Source: Actinomycetales bacterium (lineage in GTDB: Bacteria > Actinomycetota > Actinomycetes > S36-B12). Taken from it: a stretch of 64,000 bases of DNA. A program made the position numbers and the translations under genes. The notes below the pieces were generated by a model that saw only the letters and a list, made by a program, of their open reading frames with translations, ran no database searches and was not told the origin of the DNA. The DNA is taken from assembly GCA_018970765.1 (NCBI GenBank), contig JAGWVT010000001.1, forward strand, positions 94,036-158,035, given 5' to 3'. Numbering within the stretch: the first letter of the stretch is position 1; the number at the start of each line of letters is the position of its first letter. Shown here one piece after another: positions 36,492-45,175 of this stretch.

Positions 36492-37406
36492 ATGCAGACC
36501 GATCAGCCATCCCAGCGTCGATTGATGCTGGTGCATGCGCATCCCGATGACGAGACAATCGGAACGGGCGTGACGATGGCGAAGTACGCAGCGGAAGGCG
36601 CCGACGTCACGCTGGTCACCTGCACCCTCGGTGAAGAGGGCGAGGTGCTGCTCGAAGAGTTCGCGCACCTAGCCTCGGACAAGGAGGATCGACTTGGTGA
36701 GCACCGACAGGTCGAACTCGCCGCTGCGATGCAGGCCCTGGGTGTGCGCGACTTTCGATTCCTCGGTGGGCCCGGTCGCTTCCGCGATTCCGGGATGGTC
36801 GGTACCCCACCCAATGACAATCCAGCCTGCTTCTGGCGAGCGGACCTGTTGGACGCAGCCCGCGCACTCGTTGCCATCATTCGCCAGGTGCGCCCTCAGG
36901 TCTTAGTGACCTATGACGACTTCGGTGGCTACGGGCACCCGGATCACATCCAGGCTCATCGCGTCAGCCACTATGCGGTGAGCCTGGCCGCCGCAGCAGG
37001 TTTCGCCCCCGAGCTAGGTGAGCCATGGCAGGTGGCCAAGGTGTACTGGACCGCCTTCCCGCGCAGCGTTGTGCAGGCAGGTATTGCCGCCATGAAGGAA
37101 ATGGCCGCGGCGAAGGGCGAGGAGGTGCCGGAAAATGAGTTCAGTTCGATGGATCCGGATGACCTGCCCTTCGTCTGTGATGACTCGCTGGTGACGACGG
37201 TGATCGAAGCCCCCGATTTCCTGCCCGCCAAGATGGCCGCCCTGCGCGCCCATGGCACGCAGGTTCAGGTGGACGGTGGCTTCTTCGCGCTCGCTGACTC
37301 AATCGGGTCACAGGCATTTGGAACGGAGTACTTCCGCTTAGCTTCGGGCCAGGCGTCGCCCGAGGCAGATGGACTGGAACACGACCTGTTCGCAGGGGTG
37401 TCCTGA
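36492..37406 (+). CDS. mshB: N-acetyl-GlcN-inositol deacetylase of mycothiol synthesis
   Basis: 304 residues of the LmbE/PIG-L fold. The zinc-binding AHPDDE is at residues 16-21 and the second His pair in GYGHPDH near 147-152; TCTLGEEGEV follows the first strand as in MshB. It removes the acetyl group from GlcNAc-Ins. Mca, a close homologue, has a similar fold; MshB is preferred from the ~300-residue length, sequence start and its position upstream of a DUF6113 gene (Rv1170-Rv1171 order). Confidence 0.88.
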   Translation: MQTDQPSQRRLMLVHAHPDDETIGTGVTMAKYAAEGADVTLVTCTLGEEGEVLLEEFAHLASDKEDRLGEHRQVELAAAMQALGVRDFRFLGGPGRFRDSGMVGTPPNDNPACFWRADLLDAARALVAIIRQVRPQVLVTYDDFGGYGHPDHIQAHRVSHYAVSLAAAAGFAPELGEPWQVAKVYWTAFPRSVVQAGIAAMKEMAAAKGEEVPENEFSSMDPDDLPFVCDDSLVTTVIEAPDFLPAKMAALRAHGTQVQVDGGFFALADSIGSQAFGTEYFRLASGQASPEADGLEHDLFAGVS

Positions 37407-37437
37407 GCGTGCAGACTCCCCTGCGCGGCTGATCACC

Positions 37438-37866
37438 GTGCCGCGCGCTAACAAGTACTCAGTGGGGTCCCTACTGGGCCTCTTGGGGTGCCTAGTGCTT
37501 GGTCTGGCGATCGGAACCATGGGTGCCTTCGTTCAGGCTCACCGCGTCGTGTTCCCAGTCGGCAGCCTGGTGGTGGCAATCCCTTGGGGTGCACTCCTGG
37601 TGTTACTTACCCTGGTGCTGGTCACTCGCGTGGCCTGTCGGGTGGCCGGCAGGCGCCTGGCGGGCTTCCTGCTCTTCAGTGGTTGGGCGGTGAGCACGCT
37701 GGGGTTTGCTCTGGAATCCGGCTCGGGTGACCTTGCCATTTCCGGAGGTGCCAGGCAGTGGGGTTACGTCATCGGGGGGGCTCTACTGGGTGCGGCCGCG
37801 ATCTGGCTGCCGCTGCCGTCGACGGGGCACGTCGACAGGGGAATGCGCGGGGATCGCTTACCATAG
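37438..37866 (+). CDS. DUF6113 family membrane protein
   Basis: 142 residues from the GTG at 37438, 31 bases after mshB; the frame extends upstream into mshB without support. Four hydrophobic helices (about 8-28, 38-60, 70-88, 106-122) with short loops match the small actinobacterial membrane protein encoded next to mshB. The function is unknown. Probably co-transcribed with mshB. Confidence 0.7.
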   Translation: MPRANKYSVGSLLGLLGCLVLGLAIGTMGAFVQAHRVVFPVGSLVVAIPWGALLVLLTLVLVTRVACRVAGRRLAGFLLFSGWAVSTLGFALESGSGDLAISGGARQWGYVIGGALLGAAAIWLPLPSTGHVDRGMRGDRLP

Positions 37867-37871
37867 GGAGC

Positions 37872-37886
37872 GCGTCACAGTGACGC
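37872..37886. promoter_or_regulatory. Perfect 15-base palindrome upstream of the VanW gene
   Basis: GCGTCAC-A-GTGACGC, 5 bases after the DUF6113 stop and 114 bases before the VanW-protein start. It could be an operator or a short hairpin; no regulator is assigned. Confidence 0.4.
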
Positions 37887-37999
37887 ATGACGAGCTTCAC
37901 AAGGGCAGTTGCAACAACAGCAGTCTTCCAACAACAGTCGACGACCGGGTTCGCTGACATGGGTTCGATCCCGTGGGCCGAACTGTGAAGGGTGTAAGC

Positions 38000-39862
38000 G
38001 TGGCTGAACACCGGCGCTCCAAGAGCCGGGCTGGCCTCAAGGCATTGCTGATCGCCGTCGCGGCGATCGTAGGTGCACTGGTCATCGGTGGCGGTTTGCT
38101 CCTGCTTGCCGCAGGGGATGGTGTTCGACCTGGTGCAACCGTGGCCGGGGTCTCCATTGGTGGCATGAGCCGCGACGAGGCGATCACCACCCTGCAGCAG
38201 ACCCTGGGAGCCACGGCGGCGCAGCCCCTTCAGGTTCAGGTGGAGGACCAGGAGTTCGATGTCGACCCGGCGACGTCCGGGCTGGTCTTCGATGCCGCGG
38301 CAACGGTGGACCAGGCAGGCAGCCGAGACAGTAACCCGTTCGCGCTGATTTCCTCACTCCTCCAGTCCACTGAGGTGACTCCAGTTGTGACCGTGGACCA
38401 AGCCGCACTCGACGCCCAGCTTGACTCGGTCGCGTTGGCTGTGGACGTGCCCGCGCAAGAGCCCACGGTCGATGTCCAGGACGGCAAGATCGTGACCAAG
38501 CCTGGCACTAGCGGGCGCGCCCTGGATCGCGCGGCGTTGGCCGGCGCCTTGGAGCAGGCACTCCTAGAACCGCGGGCACCGCTAACGGGCACCATCGTTG
38601 ACAGCCCACCAACCATCGGTGACGAAGCGCTGGCCCAAGCCGAGGACCTTGCTCAGACCGCGATTGCTCGGCCCGTGCGGGTGATCGTCGATGGTGTCAA
38701 GGCAAAGATTCCGCGGACCACAATTGCCGAGGCCCTGAGTTTTCGAGCGCAAGAAGGAGTGCTGGTACCGGAACTGAACGGCGCGCTGCTGCATGAGGCT
38801 ATCGCCGACAAGATCGCCGATCTGGAAACCCCAGGGCGCGATGCCAGCTTCGAGATCAAGAACGGCCAAACAACGGTTGTCCCCTCCGTCGTGGGTCGGG
38901 GAGTCTCTGACGAGGAACTCGCCACGAAGGTCGCCACCGTGCTGGGCAACCCCAAGGGTGAGCGCAAGGTCGAGGTAACGATCGGCACGCGGGAACCGAA
39001 GTTCTCTACCGCTCAGGCAGAGGAGCTCGGGGACATCAAACTGCTCTCGAGTTTTACGCAGAAATTCCCGTACGCCGCCTACCGCGTGCAGAACATCGGG
39101 CAGGCGGGCCGCTACATCAATGGCACAGTCCTGATGCCCGGTGAAACCTTCTCCCTCAACGACACAATCAAGGAGCGCACCGAGGCGAACGGCTACACGG
39201 TGGGCTTCGTCATCGGGCCAGGTGGCATCTTTGCCGAGGAGTTAGGCGGCGGGGTGTCAGCGTCCGCGACTGCGACCTGGACGGCCGCCTTCTTCGCCGG
39301 CATGGAGCGCGTTCACACGCAGGCACACTCCATCTATATCTCGCGCTACCAACCGGGTCTAGAAGCGACGGTCGGCTGGGGTATGTTCGACATGTCGTTC
39401 AAGAATCCGTATTCCACCCCGGTGTTCATCACCACAAGTAGCACCAACACCTCGTTGACGGTGAACTTCTGGGGGATTCCTGAGTACGACGAGATCAAGG
39501 CTGAATTCGGGCCACGACGCAATATTCGACCCTTCGCCAAGATCATCGATCGTTCGAAGAAGTGTCTGGGTCAAGACGGTGTCGATGGCTTTGACATCGA
39601 CGTCGACCGCGTGTTCTACAAGGGCGGCGTGGAGGTCAAGCGCGAGACGATCAGCACGAGTTACCGCCCGGCACCCAAGGTCGTCTGCAAGAAGAAGAAG
39701 GACCCGGACGCCGGCGATATCGCGCCGACGGATCCCACCGCGCCGAGCGCAGGGCCTACGCCCACGCCTACTCCGGTGCCCACCGAGACTGCGCCGAATC
39801 CTGGTGCCGCCAGTGTTCCTGGAGTTAATGCGGCGCAGCTGCGAGTGGCTTGGCGCAAGTAG
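38000..39862 (+). CDS. VanW family protein with peptidoglycan-binding-like repeats
   Basis: 620 residues from the GTG at 38000 (GAAGGGTG upstream); GTG at 37973 is an alternative. A basic N-terminus and one membrane helix (about 12-35) precede two PG_binding_4-like repeats (PGATVAGVSIGGMSRDEA and the region 200-330), then the VanW domain with GETFSLND and GGGVSASATATWTAAFFAGM, ending in a Pro/Thr-rich tail (PTPTPVPTETAP). It should face the cell wall. VanW proteins are associated with the envelope, but their reaction is not established. It is convergent with cysS. Confidence 0.88.
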   Translation: MAEHRRSKSRAGLKALLIAVAAIVGALVIGGGLLLLAAGDGVRPGATVAGVSIGGMSRDEAITTLQQTLGATAAQPLQVQVEDQEFDVDPATSGLVFDAAATVDQAGSRDSNPFALISSLLQSTEVTPVVTVDQAALDAQLDSVALAVDVPAQEPTVDVQDGKIVTKPGTSGRALDRAALAGALEQALLEPRAPLTGTIVDSPPTIGDEALAQAEDLAQTAIARPVRVIVDGVKAKIPRTTIAEALSFRAQEGVLVPELNGALLHEAIADKIADLETPGRDASFEIKNGQTTVVPSVVGRGVSDEELATKVATVLGNPKGERKVEVTIGTREPKFSTAQAEELGDIKLLSSFTQKFPYAAYRVQNIGQAGRYINGTVLMPGETFSLNDTIKERTEANGYTVGFVIGPGGIFAEELGGGVSASATATWTAAFFAGMERVHTQAHSIYISRYQPGLEATVGWGMFDMSFKNPYSTPVFITTSSTNTSLTVNFWGIPEYDEIKAEFGPRRNIRPFAKIIDRSKKCLGQDGVDGFDIDVDRVFYKGGVEVKRETISTSYRPAPKVVCKKKKDPDAGDIAPTDPTAPSAGPTPTPTPVPTETAPNPGAASVPGVNAAQLRVAWRK

Positions 39863-39876
39863 CGCTGCGGCTGCCG

Positions 39877-41316
39877 TCAACGCGTGGGGGTGACTTGCTG
39901 ACCCTCCGGGGTGTCCCGCACCTGCCAGCCGAGTTCGGCCATGGCATCTCGGAGTTCGTCGCTGCGAGCCCACAGCTTGTCGAGACGTGCTTGGGCACGT
40001 TCCTCCATCAGCCGTTGCACTGACTCGGGTACGGGTTGCGGTGCCTTTCCCACATCGCGCACCAGATCTAGCCCCAGAATTTGGTCGGCCCAGGCGAAGA
40101 ACTCGAACTTGGCGCCGTCGGCGAGGTCCTCAATTCGCTCAGCCTCACGCAATAACTGCAGCGCCCGCGGGGTGTCGAGATCCTCCTGGCAGGGCAGTTC
40201 GAAAGCGGCCTGCAAATCCGCCGGGATGGGCGCTGACGGTGCTTCGGCCCATTCGGCGACACGCTCCCGCCATCGGCGCAACTGCCCGTCTGCGGTCTGC
40301 AGGACCTCCCAGGTCAGGTTGAACTGCTGCCGGTAGCGGTGTTGGAGGAAGGCCAGGCGCAGGCTGAGCGGGTCTAAGCCGCGATCGACGAGGTCCCGAA
40401 CGAGCACGACGTTGCCGGTCGATTTGCTCATCTTGCGACCGGCGAAGAGCAGATGCTCACCATGCACCCAGTGCTGGACCACCTCCGCGCTACCCCCCGC
40501 AACACTCCCTGCGCTCGCGGCATTGCTCTGGGCTCGCTCATCCTCGTGATGCGGAAAGCGCAGGTCGATGCCGCCGGTGTGCACGTCGATGCTCGAGCCG
40601 AACTGGTCCAGGCTCATGGCGCTACATTCGGTGTGCCAACCTGGATAGCCGCGGCCCCAGGGCGTCTCCCAGACCAGTTGCGTACGGGAGTCTCCAGCGT
40701 GCTTCCACAGCGCCCAGTCGGCATGGAAACGCTTTGCTGAGTCCATCTCCGCGGTGAAGCGATGCCCAGGTCGCAGGTCCTCAAGGCGATTGCCACTGAG
40801 TGCGCCATAGTCGGCAACGCTGGTAGCATCGAAGAACACTGAGCCGTCCGAACCGACGTAGGCGTGACCTCGATCGAGGAGGACCTGGATCAGGTCGATC
40901 ATCAGCGGGATCGATTCACTGGCTCGGGGGTAGGCCTGGGCCGGTCGGATATTCAGTGCAGCCAAGTCCTCGTGAAATCGCGCCTCGTAGCCTCGAGCCA
41001 GCTCAAGTGCCCCGCGGCCTTCGAGCCCAGCCTGCGCCAGGATGCGGTCCTCGGTGTCGGCCTGGCCCTCGTCGACGCCACCCAATCCGGTGTCGTCGGC
41101 CATGTGTCCGACATCAGTGATGTTCTGGACCAGGTGAGTGGTCAGACCCTGGCTCTGCGCCACTCGGCAGATCAGGTCCGGCAGGAGAAAACTGCGCATA
41201 TTCCCGACGTGCGCGTCGCGATAGACCGTTGGCCCGCAGGCGTAAATGGACAACTGACCGGGGCGAACCGGCACGATCTCGACGACCGAGCGTGCCTTCG
41301 TGTCATACAGACGCAC
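39877..41316 (-). CDS. cysS: Cysteine--tRNA ligase
   Basis: 479 residues. HIGH-equivalent region YACGPTVYRDAHVGN near 26-40, zinc ligands including the Cys in CGPTV and in HTECSAM, FPHHEDERAQSNA, and KMSKS near 293-297; a helical C-terminal domain ends in GWQVRDTPEG. The full C-terminal anticodon region argues for a tRNA synthetase rather than the shorter paralogue MshC. The N-terminal LVQNITDVGHMADD and the long DEGQADTEDRI insert belong to a less common CysS subtype. GTG start with GGAGG; the predicted transcript begins only 9 bases upstream. Confidence 0.88.
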   Translation of the reverse strand: MRLYDTKARSVVEIVPVRPGQLSIYACGPTVYRDAHVGNMRSFLLPDLICRVAQSQGLTTHLVQNITDVGHMADDTGLGGVDEGQADTEDRILAQAGLEGRGALELARGYEARFHEDLAALNIRPAQAYPRASESIPLMIDLIQVLLDRGHAYVGSDGSVFFDATSVADYGALSGNRLEDLRPGHRFTAEMDSAKRFHADWALWKHAGDSRTQLVWETPWGRGYPGWHTECSAMSLDQFGSSIDVHTGGIDLRFPHHEDERAQSNAASAGSVAGGSAEVVQHWVHGEHLLFAGRKMSKSTGNVVLVRDLVDRGLDPLSLRLAFLQHRYRQQFNLTWEVLQTADGQLRRWRERVAEWAEAPSAPIPADLQAAFELPCQEDLDTPRALQLLREAERIEDLADGAKFEFFAWADQILGLDLVRDVGKAPQPVPESVQRLMEERAQARLDKLWARSDELRDAMAELGWQVRDTPEGQQVTPTR

Positions 41317-41331
41317 TGTGCCTCCCGGGCC

Positions 41332-41341
41332 AGCGTATGCT
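41332..41341. promoter_or_regulatory. Bidirectional -10 unit for cysS and ferredoxin
   Basis: AGCGTATGCT. The minus strand reads TACGCT (cysS direction) and the plus strand TATGCT (ferredoxin direction), the two hexamers sharing the central TA. It predicts a cysS leader of 9 bases starting at its ribosome binding site and a ferredoxin leader of about 58 bases. Confidence 0.5.
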
Positions 41342-41405
41342 TTCGGCGACCCGCACTGCAGCCCGGACCACCGGGTGGCAGCGAACCAAAGTCGACGGAG
41401 GCGCA

Positions 41406-41732
41406 GTGACGTACGTCATCACGTTCCCATGCATCGATCTGAAGGACAAGGCCTGCATCGAGGAGTGCCCGGTCGATTGCATCTATGAAGGTGACCGCAT
41501 GCTCTACATCCAGCCGGATGAGTGCGTGGACTGCGGAGCCTGCGAACCGGTCTGCCCGGTCGAGGCCATTTTCTACGAAGACGACGTGCCGGAGCAGTGG
41601 AAGGACTACACCGCTGCGAACGCGGAGTTCTTCGTCGATCTGGGTTCGCCTGGGGGTGCAGCCAAACTCGGTGCGCAGGACTTCGATGCCGCACTGCTGG
41701 CCAGCGTGCCCCCGCAGCAGCACGATCACTGA
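41406..41732 (+). CDS. fdxA: Seven-iron ferredoxin (3Fe-4S plus 4Fe-4S)
   Basis: 108 residues from the GTG at 41406, which has GGAGG at short spacing; the frame extends 59 codons upstream without support. Cysteine spacing CIDLKDKACIEECPVDC and CVDCGACEPVCP matches FdxA/FdxC-type ferredoxins, with the tail QWKDYTAANAEFF. It is a cytoplasmic electron carrier. The following gene is dapC, as in Rv1177-Rv1178. Confidence 0.93.
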   Translation: MTYVITFPCIDLKDKACIEECPVDCIYEGDRMLYIQPDECVDCGACEPVCPVEAIFYEDDVPEQWKDYTAANAEFFVDLGSPGGAAKLGAQDFDAALLASVPPQQHDH

Positions 41733-41768
41733 CCTCTGCGCCGCAGATCCGTCGACGTTCGTTCCACG

Positions 41769-42863
41769 GTGATCCGAAACCTGCCGGATTTCCCCTGGGA
41801 TGTCCTCGCCCCGTACGCCAAACGTGCGGAGGCACACCCGGGCGGAAGCATCGACCTGTCGGTTGGCACCCCGGTCGATCCGACGCCGCTGGTAGTCCAG
41901 CAGGCTCTCGCGCAGGCCAGCAATGCGCCGGGCTACCCGCCAACGGCCGGTATTGCCCCGCTGCGTGCTGCCTGCACTCGCTGGCTTCGGCGTCGACTCG
42001 GCGTGGATGTCCCAGACGAGGCCGTCCTACCCACGATCGGCTCCAAGGAGTTCGTTGGTGCGCTACCAACTCTGCTGGGGCTCGGTCCACAGTCCAGCGT
42101 TGCCATTCCGGCCATCGCCTATCCGACCTACGCAGTGGGCGCGGCCATGGCGGGTGCCCGCAGCGTGCCAACCGATGAACCAGAACTGGTGCCAGACGCG
42201 CAACTCATCTGGCTGAACTCACCAAGCAATCCAACTGGGCAGGTGTTGACGCCAACACGTATGGCTCAGATCGTCGACCAGGCCCGAAGCCAGGGCACGC
42301 TCGTGGCCAGTGATGAGTGCTACATCGAACTGGGCTGGGAGATTGAGCCGCGCAGCCTGCTGCACCCGAGCATTACTGGCGGTGACCTCAATGGCGTGCT
42401 CGCTCTGTTCTCACTGTCGAAGCGTTCAAACCTGGCCGGCTACCGCTTCGGATTCGCAGCGGGCGACCCAACGGTCATTGCCGATCTGCTCGCAACTCGC
42501 AAGCACCTGGGCATGATGGTGCCGATGCCAGTGCAAATGGCTGCCATTGCAGCTCTGGACGATCATGCGCACGTTGTTGAGCAGCGTGAGCGCTACGCCA
42601 ACCGCAGAATCATCTTGCGCAGCGCACTACAGGCTGCGGGTTTCGAAGTGGACCACAGCCAGGCCGGCCTATACCTGTGGTCGACTCGACATGAACCCTG
42701 CTGGCAGACCGTTTCCTGGTTCGCCGACCGAGGGATTGTGGTCACTCCCGGCAGCTTCTATGGCGAACGTGGTGCAGATCACGTCCGGGTCGCGCTGACC
42801 TGTACCGACGATCACGCAGTCGCGTTCGCTGCCCGTCTGCAACCGGGCGCGTCAGCGCAATAG
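41769..42863 (+). CDS. dapC: Succinyldiaminopimelate transaminase
   Basis: 364 residues, fold type I aminotransferase: PGYPPTAGIAPLRAA, IWLNSPSNPTGQVL, DECYIELGW and the PLP lysine in LFSLSKRSNLAGYRFG (about residue 218). The actinobacterial DapC group located after fdxA converts N-succinyl-2-amino-6-oxopimelate to N-succinyl-LL-diaminopimelate with glutamate; dapD and dapE are encoded 2 kb downstream. GTG start. Its TAG stop is part of the citrate synthase -10 element. Confidence 0.88.
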   Translation: MIRNLPDFPWDVLAPYAKRAEAHPGGSIDLSVGTPVDPTPLVVQQALAQASNAPGYPPTAGIAPLRAACTRWLRRRLGVDVPDEAVLPTIGSKEFVGALPTLLGLGPQSSVAIPAIAYPTYAVGAAMAGARSVPTDEPELVPDAQLIWLNSPSNPTGQVLTPTRMAQIVDQARSQGTLVASDECYIELGWEIEPRSLLHPSITGGDLNGVLALFSLSKRSNLAGYRFGFAAGDPTVIADLLATRKHLGMMVPMPVQMAAIAALDDHAHVVEQRERYANRRIILRSALQAAGFEVDHSQAGLYLWSTRHEPCWQTVSWFADRGIVVTPGSFYGERGADHVRVALTCTDDHAVAFAARLQPGASAQ

Positions 42864-42866
42864 GCT
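42861..42866 (+). promoter_or_regulatory. -10 element of a leaderless promoter for citrate synthase
   Basis: TAGGCT, which includes the dapC stop codon, ends 6 bases before the GTG at 42873. This suggests an internal promoter in addition to read-through from dapC. Confidence 0.5.
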
Positions 42867-42872
42867 CGGATC

Positions 42873-44192
42873 GTGACCGAGACTTCCGTGGGAACCGAGT
42901 CCACCTTGGATACTGCCTACGCCCTACAGGGGCCCAAGGGTGAGCTGCCGCTAGCAGAGTCGCCGGCGACCGTGGGTGAGAACGGCCTGGACATCAGCCA
43001 TCTGCTCTCCGACACCGGACACGTCACGTTGGACCATGGGTTCGTCAACACCGCGGCCTGTCGATCAGCGATCACCTACATCGACGGTGACGCCGGCATC
43101 CTTCGTTACCGCGGCTATCCCATCGAGCAACTCGCCGAACGCTCTACTTTTATGGAGACGTGCTACCTGCTCATTTACGGCAACCTGCCCACCGCAGATG
43201 AACTCATTGAGTTTGAGCACTCGATCATCCAGCACACGATGCTGCACGAGGATCTGCGCCGCTTCTTCGACGGATTCCCGCGTGATGCACACCCAATGCC
43301 GGTGCTCTCATCGGCGGTCTCCGCACTGTCGACCTTCTATCAGGATTCCCTGGATCCCTTTGACGCACATCAGGTGCACATTTCCACCATTCGATTGCTG
43401 GCGAAGGTTCCAACCATTGCGGCCTATGCCTACAAGAAGTCGGTTGGGCAACCTTTCCTTTACCCAGACAACTCGCTGAGTTTCGTCGCGAACTTCCTGC
43501 GGATGACGTTCGGGGTACCCGCCGAGCAGTATGTCGCCGATCCCATAGTCGTTCGGGCCCTGGACCAACTCTTCATCCTGCACGCCGACCATGAGCAGAA
43601 TTGCTCGACGTCAACGGTTCGCTTGGTGGGCTCCTCCCACGCGAACCTCTTCGCCTCGGTCTCGGCCGGCATCAATGCCCTCTTCGGGCCGCTGCATGGT
43701 GGGGCAAACCAGGCAGTACTAGAGATGCTGCAGCGAATCCACGCTTCTGGTGGTGGCGTGAACACGTTCATTCGCCAGGTGAAGGACCGGGAAGCCGGTG
43801 TGCGGCTGATGGGCTTCGGCCATCGTGTCTACAAGAACTACGACCCGCGGGCAGCCATCGTCAAAAAGACTGCTTATGAAGTGTTCGAGCGCATGAATGT
43901 GTCCGACCCCCTTTTGGACATCGCCCTTCGTCTGGAGCAGACCGCACTGGCCGATGACTTCTTCATCTCACGCAAGCTGTACCCGAACGTGGACTTCTAC
44001 ACCGGGCTGATTTACAAGGCGTTGGGCTTCCCGCCTCGGATGTTCACCGTGATGTTCGCGCTAGGACGCCTGCCCGGCTGGATCGCGCAGTGGCAGGAGA
44101 TGATCGCCGATCCGGATACCAAGATCGGGCGACCGCGGCAGGTGTACGTCGGCGAAGTGCTGCGCGACTATGCGCCGATCGGGCAGCGCTAG
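42873..44192 (+). CDS. gltA: Citrate synthase
   Basis: 439 residues, the type II hexameric size. Catalytic segments: SSHANLFASVSAGINALFGP, the HGGANQAVLEML site (His about 275), GFGHRVYKNYDPRA (His about 314) and the Asp in the LYPNVDFYTG region. The N-terminal GDAGILRYRGYPIEQLAE is typical. It condenses oxaloacetate and acetyl-CoA, the entry step of the TCA cycle. The end lies 3 bases from the convergent dapD. Confidence 0.95.
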   Translation: MTETSVGTESTLDTAYALQGPKGELPLAESPATVGENGLDISHLLSDTGHVTLDHGFVNTAACRSAITYIDGDAGILRYRGYPIEQLAERSTFMETCYLLIYGNLPTADELIEFEHSIIQHTMLHEDLRRFFDGFPRDAHPMPVLSSAVSALSTFYQDSLDPFDAHQVHISTIRLLAKVPTIAAYAYKKSVGQPFLYPDNSLSFVANFLRMTFGVPAEQYVADPIVVRALDQLFILHADHEQNCSTSTVRLVGSSHANLFASVSAGINALFGPLHGGANQAVLEMLQRIHASGGGVNTFIRQVKDREAGVRLMGFGHRVYKNYDPRAAIVKKTAYEVFERMNVSDPLLDIALRLEQTALADDFFISRKLYPNVDFYTGLIYKALGFPPRMFTVMFALGRLPGWIAQWQEMIADPDTKIGRPRQVYVGEVLRDYAPIGQR

Positions 44193-44195
44193 GAA

Positions 44196-45158
44196 TTACG
44201 TCGTGCCATGGAGTGCGGCGTTCAGCCCGCCCCAACTGCCGGTGCGGGCAACCACTTCAATCGCACCGTTGAGCGAGTTGCGTCGGTAGAGCAGCCCTGA
44301 AGCACCGGAAAGCTCTCGCGCTCGCACCACCTGGCCGTCGGGTAGGGCGACCTTTGAGCCACCGGTCACATAAAGGCCCGCCTCCACCACACAGTCATTG
44401 CCCAGGCTGATGCCGATACCGGCGTTCGCCCCAATCAGGCAGCCGCGACCGACGGTGATCACCTCTGTTCCGCCGCCGGACAGGGTGCCCATGATGGAGG
44501 CACCACCACCGATATCGGTACCGTCCCCCACCACAACGCCAGCCGAAATCCGTCCTTCGACCATCGAGGCCCCGAGCGTTCCCGCGTTGAAGTTGATGAA
44601 ACCCTCGTGCATAACGACGGTGCCCGGAGCCAGGTGAGCGCCCAGGCGAACGCGATCGGCATCGGCAATGCGCACCCCGTCTGGAACCACGTAGTCGACC
44701 ATTCGTGGAAAGCGATCTACGCCGTGCACGGTGACCTGCTGTCCACGATGACGTAGTCCAAGGCGAAATGCGGGCAGTCGCTCAGGCAGGACCGGCCCAT
44801 GTGAAGTCCAGGCCACGATGGCCAGCAGGGAGAATAGGCCATCCAGGTTGATCGTGCGTGGCCGAACCAGCCGGTGCGAGAGCAGGTGCAGACGCAGGTA
44901 GGCGTCCTGGGCATCGCGCGGCGGAGCCTGGAGGTCATCGATGATGGTCTGAGTCGCCCTTACCTCGACGCCGCGTAGGTGATCGGCATTGATACCCGAA
45001 CTGATGTCCGCGACATCGTCGGGGACTGGGCCCAAAGTCGGCCTTGGATACCACGCGTCGAGCACGACCCCTTCGGACAACGTCACCAGACCGATCCCGC
45101 TGGCTGCAGTTGGCTGCAGTGAACTCTGCTCTGCTGGGTCCGCATGATCCTGCTGCAT
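44196..45158 (-). CDS. dapD: 2,3,4,5-tetrahydropyridine-2,6-dicarboxylate N-succinyltransferase (actinobacterial type)
   Basis: 320 residues from the ATG at 45158, chosen because TACGGT ends 6 bases upstream. A mixed N-terminal domain is followed by a left-handed beta-helix of hexapeptide repeats ([37 protein letters not shown]) and a C-terminal cap with [18 protein letters not shown]. It transfers succinyl from succinyl-CoA in lysine/diaminopimelate synthesis. It is head-to-head with dapE across 17 bases, as in Rv1201c/Rv1202. Confidence 0.93.
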   Translation of the reverse strand: MQQDHADPAEQSSLQPTAASGIGLVTLSEGVVLDAWYPRPTLGPVPDDVADISSGINADHLRGVEVRATQTIIDDLQAPPRDAQDAYLRLHLLSHRLVRPRTINLDGLFSLLAIVAWTSHGPVLPERLPAFRLGLRHRGQQVTVHGVDRFPRMVDYVVPDGVRIADADRVRLGAHLAPGTVVMHEGFINFNAGTLGASMVEGRISAGVVVGDGTDIGGGASIMGTLSGGGTEVITVGRGCLIGANAGIGISLGNDCVVEAGLYVTGGSKVALPDGQVVRARELSGASGLLYRRNSLNGAIEVVARTGSWGGLNAALHGTT

Positions 45159-45163
45159 CGCAC

Positions 45164-45170
45164 TACCGTA
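45164..45170. promoter_or_regulatory. Overlapping bidirectional -10 for dapD and dapE
   Basis: TACCGTA. The plus strand TACCGT (45164-45169) ends 6 bases before the dapE GTG; the minus strand TACGGT (complement of 45165-45170) ends 6 bases before the dapD ATG. Both transcripts would be leaderless, and the two hexamers overlap by 5 bases. Confidence 0.6.
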
Positions 45171-45175
45171 GCCAT

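Noticed and set aside
37959..37985. tRNA T-arm-like sequence (GGGTTCGATCCC) before the VanW gene
   Set aside because: The loop is one base short for a T-arm when the stem is paired, and no matching acceptor, D or anticodon arm exists within 70 bases upstream.
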